Source: Euryodendron excelsum (lineage: Eukaryota > Streptophyta > Magnoliopsida > Ericales > Pentaphylacaceae). From it: 64,000 nt of DNA. The notes below the pieces were generated by a model. The model was given only the letters and a program-made list of their open reading frames with translations. It did no database searches and was not told where the DNA came from. How positions within the stretch are numbered: the first letter of the stretch is position 1; each line of letters begins with the position of its first letter. Shown here in pieces: positions 59,997 to 64,000 of this stretch. The stretch spans positions 16,289,501-16,353,500 of the forward strand of contig CM065389.1 of NCBI GenBank assembly GCA_033060915.1. The letters are read 5' to 3'. A program made the position numbers and the translations under genes.

Positions 59997-60785
59997 TTAA
60001 ATTGATACAAGGGGGATATTTTTACAAAACGAAAAAAAAAGAGATAGTAAGAAAGAAGGGAAGTAAAAAAAAAAAGGAAGAAAAAAAAATCAATCAAATG
60101 AAATGGAGACAAAATGAAGGTACGTATTCATTGATTATTACATACTTTGATCACACATGTTTTGAACTTTTTACCCTTTATTTCTCCTTACCTTACACCT
60201 TATGGCCAAATTACAGCTTAAACAAAGTCCTCAAGGATTTGAAGTGTACATTGCTTGTTTATTCACTCACTAAAGAATTCACCTTTTCAATTGCTTGTGT
60301 GGTTTTAACATTGAGTATTCTTTCATGGAGCTATGTCAAGTCGTCTCCCACAATATATATTCACGTTATTTCTTTATGGTTGTCTCTTTTGATATAATTT
60401 ACATTTACTCTCTTACATAGACAACCAGGTGAGATGCTTGAATTCTTTTTTTTCTGAGAAAGTATCTAGTGAGGTTGAATCAAAACTTAAAGGATGGCAC
60501 TGTGTTTTTATATTGTAATACTTTCCTTATTATGTAATAACTACACACACACACAAAGTCTATCATATATTGTTCTAAGCCATTATCTTATTTATGTATT
60601 AAAAAGTAGGATAGACAGAATATGCTTGTATTTAATACATGTCATACTTTGTCCCTATTATCCTCACTTGCAAGTCACATTTTGATATTTCTGGGTATCA
60701 TCATTGGAAACCCTCATGAGACTATACTCGTCCTCTAAGGGTAATCTAAGAGTTTAAAGGCTTGGTGCATATGCTAAATATACCC
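59997..60785 (+). other. 3' non-coding region of element C, right part
   Basis: It continues element C's 3' region across the E insertion, beginning with A/G-rich sequence (60025-60110). It is AT-rich and no gene or env-like ORF is recognisable. I could not place a polypurine tract before the 3' LTR. Confidence 0.55.
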
Positions 60786-62032
60786 GTGATCATAAGAAAA
60801 TGGAGCATATCTTTTTATCTATTTATTTGTGTGTGTATGTATGGGTGTATATTAGCTTATGTATGTATATTTGTGTGGGAGTAGGTATAGTTTGTATATT
60901 TATTTGTGTGTAGGTGAATGAATTACGAAAGGCAAAGGAATGCAATGATGAAAAGCAAAGGAAAGCATGCTGAAATGGTCGGCAATTGCATATGGTGTAT
61001 GGACAATGTGTATAGGGATAATATATCTATATATAAGTAATGGGAGCATTATGCAGTTGGATGAATTTTTTAAGGCAAAATTCATTTCTCATGCCTATAA
61101 ATAGAACCATTTGGAGCAATCTGAAAAAAGAGGAAGCAAAGGGGGGAGAGGTCCGAGAGTTCTTTCTTGTTGTCCATTATTTAGTTTGTTTATGTGTTAG
61201 CTACTTTGTAGTTTTGTGTCATATATTTTAGTATTTTTTTTACCGTTACTCTTTTGTAATTTTCTTTACCGTTACGTTTTTGTAAGAAACTTTTTTTATT
61301 TATGAAGTTATTTTTTTTTTTTCACGCCAAGTCTTTTCTATACCATGAGTAGCTAGTTCTATTCTTGGAGCCAATTGTCAATATCATATGATGGTCTTGG
61401 AATATCATCGGAGGTAATTGAGTTTTTCTTATTTTATCTTTAAAAATTAAATTTTAGATATTTAAAAAAACTTAGATTCTTGACTAAGTTTGATACTTTC
61501 TATGCACAAATCTTAGTTTGGTATAATTATTGCACGAATCAATGGTATGAATCTATAGCATTAATTTTATTATTCTAGATTTAATTATTAATGAAATTTT
61601 GTTTTAACTGTTAAATCTTCCGAATCAAAGGCTCAACTCGAAGCCAATGATCGAATCAATTAGATTCAAGACCATTTTATTTAATTTTAAATTTAGTTCT
61701 ACAGCCATCAACTCTCCCAAAAACAAACTATTTTGCTTTGGTTACCGTTTTATGCAACAATTGTCCAGTTCTTGTCTGTACTTTTAGAGGTGAAATTTTA
61801 ACCGATGGGCTTAGGTTCCAACTGAAGTCATTGCAATACTTCTGCGGTGTAGCATGACTTAGTAGGTATCTAATTTTTTATCGTGAGTGAATTTGAGTAT
61901 CTAATTTTGCATGCTTTGATTACCATTCTCTGTGGTTCGACTCCAGACTCACTGGATTTTATTTATTACTTCGCCATTCTGCTATTGAAATTACTTTTGG
62001 TCACATCCGAGGACACCGTTTGGTGCAAGTCA
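60786..62032 (+). repeat. 3' LTR of element C
   Basis: It is homologous to 17630-18890, with the conserved blocks AATGGTCGGCAATTGCATA, CTATAAATAGAACCATTTGG and GGTTACCGTTTTATGCAACA-like sequence, ending GGTGCAAGTCA. The start is approximate. It lies 35 kb from integrase because of the E and D insertions. Confidence 0.8.
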
Positions 62033-62764
62033 AAACTCAAGCCCAAGGTTTTTTTTAGTTTTTTTTTCTTTTTGGTACAAAGAAAACAAGTAACACAAAA
62101 CAAGAAAAGAAAATAAAAAAAAAAGAACTAAGGTATCAATAATATTGATAACATTTTAAATTACATATACATTACAATGGTGTATATCACTCGCACACCA
62201 AATACTAGAATATATTTCAAATGTAATAGATGCATAATTTGATAAGAAGCATAAATACTTGTATGACTACTAAAACAATAAAAAACTAAAAGCGGCATAA
62301 ATAAAAAAATAAAAAATGCTAAAAGCGGGAAAGCAGGGAGGCGCGTGGCTAGGAGGGGTGAAGAAAGAATTTAGTCCATTTCAGCTTCCATTCTTGGATG
62401 AATTTTCATTTCGACCTTCATCTCCACCTCTATCCCTATTTTATGTCCTCTATTTCTACCCCAAACAAGATGAATTCGGTCGAACCTCTATTTGTCGCCG
62501 ATCCATTGCCATCCCTACGGACAATGAGCTACAGTGCTTATTACATGTGTGTCGCACACGCCAATGGCTTGACTGGAAATAGTGTTAAGAAAACACTTCA
62601 TTTTCCTTTTAAAAAACTGAATTCGTCCAAATTGGGTTCTAAAATTCTATATCAGTATATAACAAACGAAAGCTTATTGAAAAACGAATATAACCATATA
62701 ACTGTACTCCACCGAAATTTAATGTGGTGGAAGAACTAATTTGATCAAATTTTGGCTTTACGAT
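62033..62764. other. Flank between C and a third E-family LTR
   Basis: T- and A-runs at 62047-62120, then AT-rich DNA. The part near 62320-62460 resembles the GC-richer fragment at 17266-17450 (CATCTCCACCTCTATCCC). No gene is supported. No target duplication of C could be identified here. Confidence 0.4.
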
Positions 62765-64000
62765 TGTAAGCACCCCATTTTTGCCTGCTCGGCAATCTCC
62801 GGCCCGACCGGATTCGGTTTCCAACATCACAACACATGCAGGCTCAAGATGAGCCTTTTGATCTCCAATCCAACCAGCTGGTCGCTTCTTGAGCCCACAA
62901 GGATCCGCTGAAGCCTTAAGCACCTTTGTTCCAGGCAGTTTTTCGGACCAGGCAGTCCCGGAAACCAACGCCATCCAGGTAGCTTCTTGGGATCGGGCAA
63001 TCTCGGGGACCAACACCTTATCAAAGATTCTAGACGGTTCACTTCTGGCGCCTGTTAGCCCGCCAATGTAGAATGTTCGTCATTCGGTAGCTCTTCGGGA
63101 CCAGGCGTTCTCGGAGACCAACACCACCCTTCCAGGTAGCTTTTTGGGACCAGACGTTCTCAGGAACTAACACCACCCTACAGGTAGCTCTCTAAGACCA
63201 AGCGTTTTTAGAGACCAACACCGCACAGGTAGTTTTTCGAGACCGGACGGTCTCAGGAACCAACACCTAGGTCAACACCGGCACCTGCTAGCCCGATTCG
63301 GTGAAAAATGACCAAACTTGCCCTTTTGGGCCTCCAGGCACGTTTTAGGAAAGTTCAAAATCCCTCAAAATGATAAGTCCATCCTTCCAAATATTATCAA
63401 ACCATCAGGCGTCCCTTGCACGCCATTCGGTCCAAATCCGGCCCACTCCGGTCAAAATGACTGTTTTGGCCCCGAGCGACTCAGCATGGCACAAACCTCG
63501 TTGAACGGTAATGGACTCTCTCAAAACCATCCCTAAATAGCCCTACACGCCTAACACAACATACCAGACCATTTCCAGCCAACTCCAGTCAAAATGACTG
63601 TTTTGCCCTTGGAAGCCCAAAAATGCCCCGAAACAGCACCGGTCTTGGGATTTCGAGCGAGGGTTTCACCACCCGCCTTTGTTTAACCCAAGGAATACCC
63701 TACGATGCTAAACTCACGCAACTCGACAAAAGTTCCTAGAGCGTCTCACAGACGCTTCACCTAAATTGTCTTTTCCCCCAATTCCTTGGTTATAACGCAC
63801 CGTCAACCGACTTGAGAAATGCGTGCATCAGGGAATTCTCGAACACTCATCTATAGATCTTTCCATTGATACGGTTCGATTGAATAGATCGCTCCCCGAA
63901 GCCCTCCATCGTATGGTGTGCAAACCATGACTTTCAGCAACCCCTGGAGCGTCTCGCAGACGCTCCGCCAAGGTTGACTTTTTCTTCGATTCCCTAATCA
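62765..64000 (+). repeat. E-family LTR, third copy, runs off window
   Basis: It starts TGTAAGCACCCCATTTTTGC and follows E's LTR (55191 to about 56420) throughout, with clear divergence. It is either the 5' LTR of another E-type element or a solo LTR; the window ends before this can be decided. Confidence 0.85.

Larger units (their letters stand above)
17630..62032 (+). mobile_element. Athila-like LTR retrotransposon C, split by E and D
   Basis: The 5' LTR (about 17630-18890), Athila-type primer-binding site, gag, protease, RT, RNase H and integrase (to 25406) and the first part of the 3' region (to 26901) lie left of a 33-kb insertion. The rest of the 3' region (59992 to about 60785) and the 3' LTR (to 62032) lie right of it. 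Lineage is judged from the Gag (FYGLDSEKPYQHIKDF), protease DLGASVNLLP and RT FMDDFSVYG, all typical of Athila. Without insertions the element would be about 11 kb. LTR starts are approximate because divergence is high. Confidence 0.85.

Noticed and set aside
62316..62739. Two overlapping open frames near the right flank
   Set aside because: No recognisable domain; the first part resembles a dispersed GC-richer repeat also seen near 17266.

Overview
This window is plant nuclear DNA, almost certainly from an angiosperm, made almost entirely of nested transposable elements. I found no host gene, rRNA or tRNA. The evidence is several Ty3/gypsy LTR retrotransposon lineages (Tat/Retand-like, Athila-like and large Ogre/Tat-like non-autonomous elements) with typical plant primer-binding sites, Mutator-like inverted-repeat elements with 9-bp target duplications, and spliceosomal introns. 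The species cannot be named from the sequence.

Left block (1-17.2 kb). Bases 1-1237 are a near-pure G homopolymer, probably an assembly or sequencing artefact. From 1479 to 16329 lies an inverted-repeat (MULE-like) element split by two related Tat-type retrotransposons in opposite orientation. Element A (1855-5840, + strand) is a deletion derivative. Element B (5880-15763, - strand, TSD TATAC) is structurally complete: gag-protease-RT-RNase H-integrase on the minus strand, broken by stops, plus an antisense gene on the plus strand (6841-9064) that encodes a 'putative gypsy-type transposon' (Transposase_28-like) protein with a clear intron. A 458-bp foldback MULE-MITE (16447-16904) and a small MITE (about 17041-17235) follow.

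Main block (17.6-62.0 kb). An Athila-like element (C) has its 5' LTR at about 17630-18890 and its 3' LTR at about 60786-62032. Decayed gag-pro-RT-RH-IN runs from 19.8 to 25.4 kb. Its 3' region is interrupted at 26901/26902 by a huge non-autonomous element E (LTRs about 4.8 kb, no coding capacity, arrays of tandem repeats). E's 5' LTR is itself interrupted by element D (27622-44237). A secondary deletion removed the front of D's 5' LTR and about 2 kb of E's 5' LTR. D has LTRs of about 5.3 kb, a gag gene (31651-33708), no pol, and an antisense plant mobile domain (PMD) gene (35718-37562, - strand) with an intron near its end.

Right edge. After 62033-62764 (unassigned flank), a third E-family LTR begins at 62765 and runs off the window.

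By eye, LTR divergence follows the nesting order: D about 2%, E about 8%, C more than 10%. The most interesting pattern is that two different retrotransposon families each carry an intron-containing accessory gene, antisense to gag/pol, in the slot between the internal coding region and the 3' LTR. All the genes appear to be decayed.
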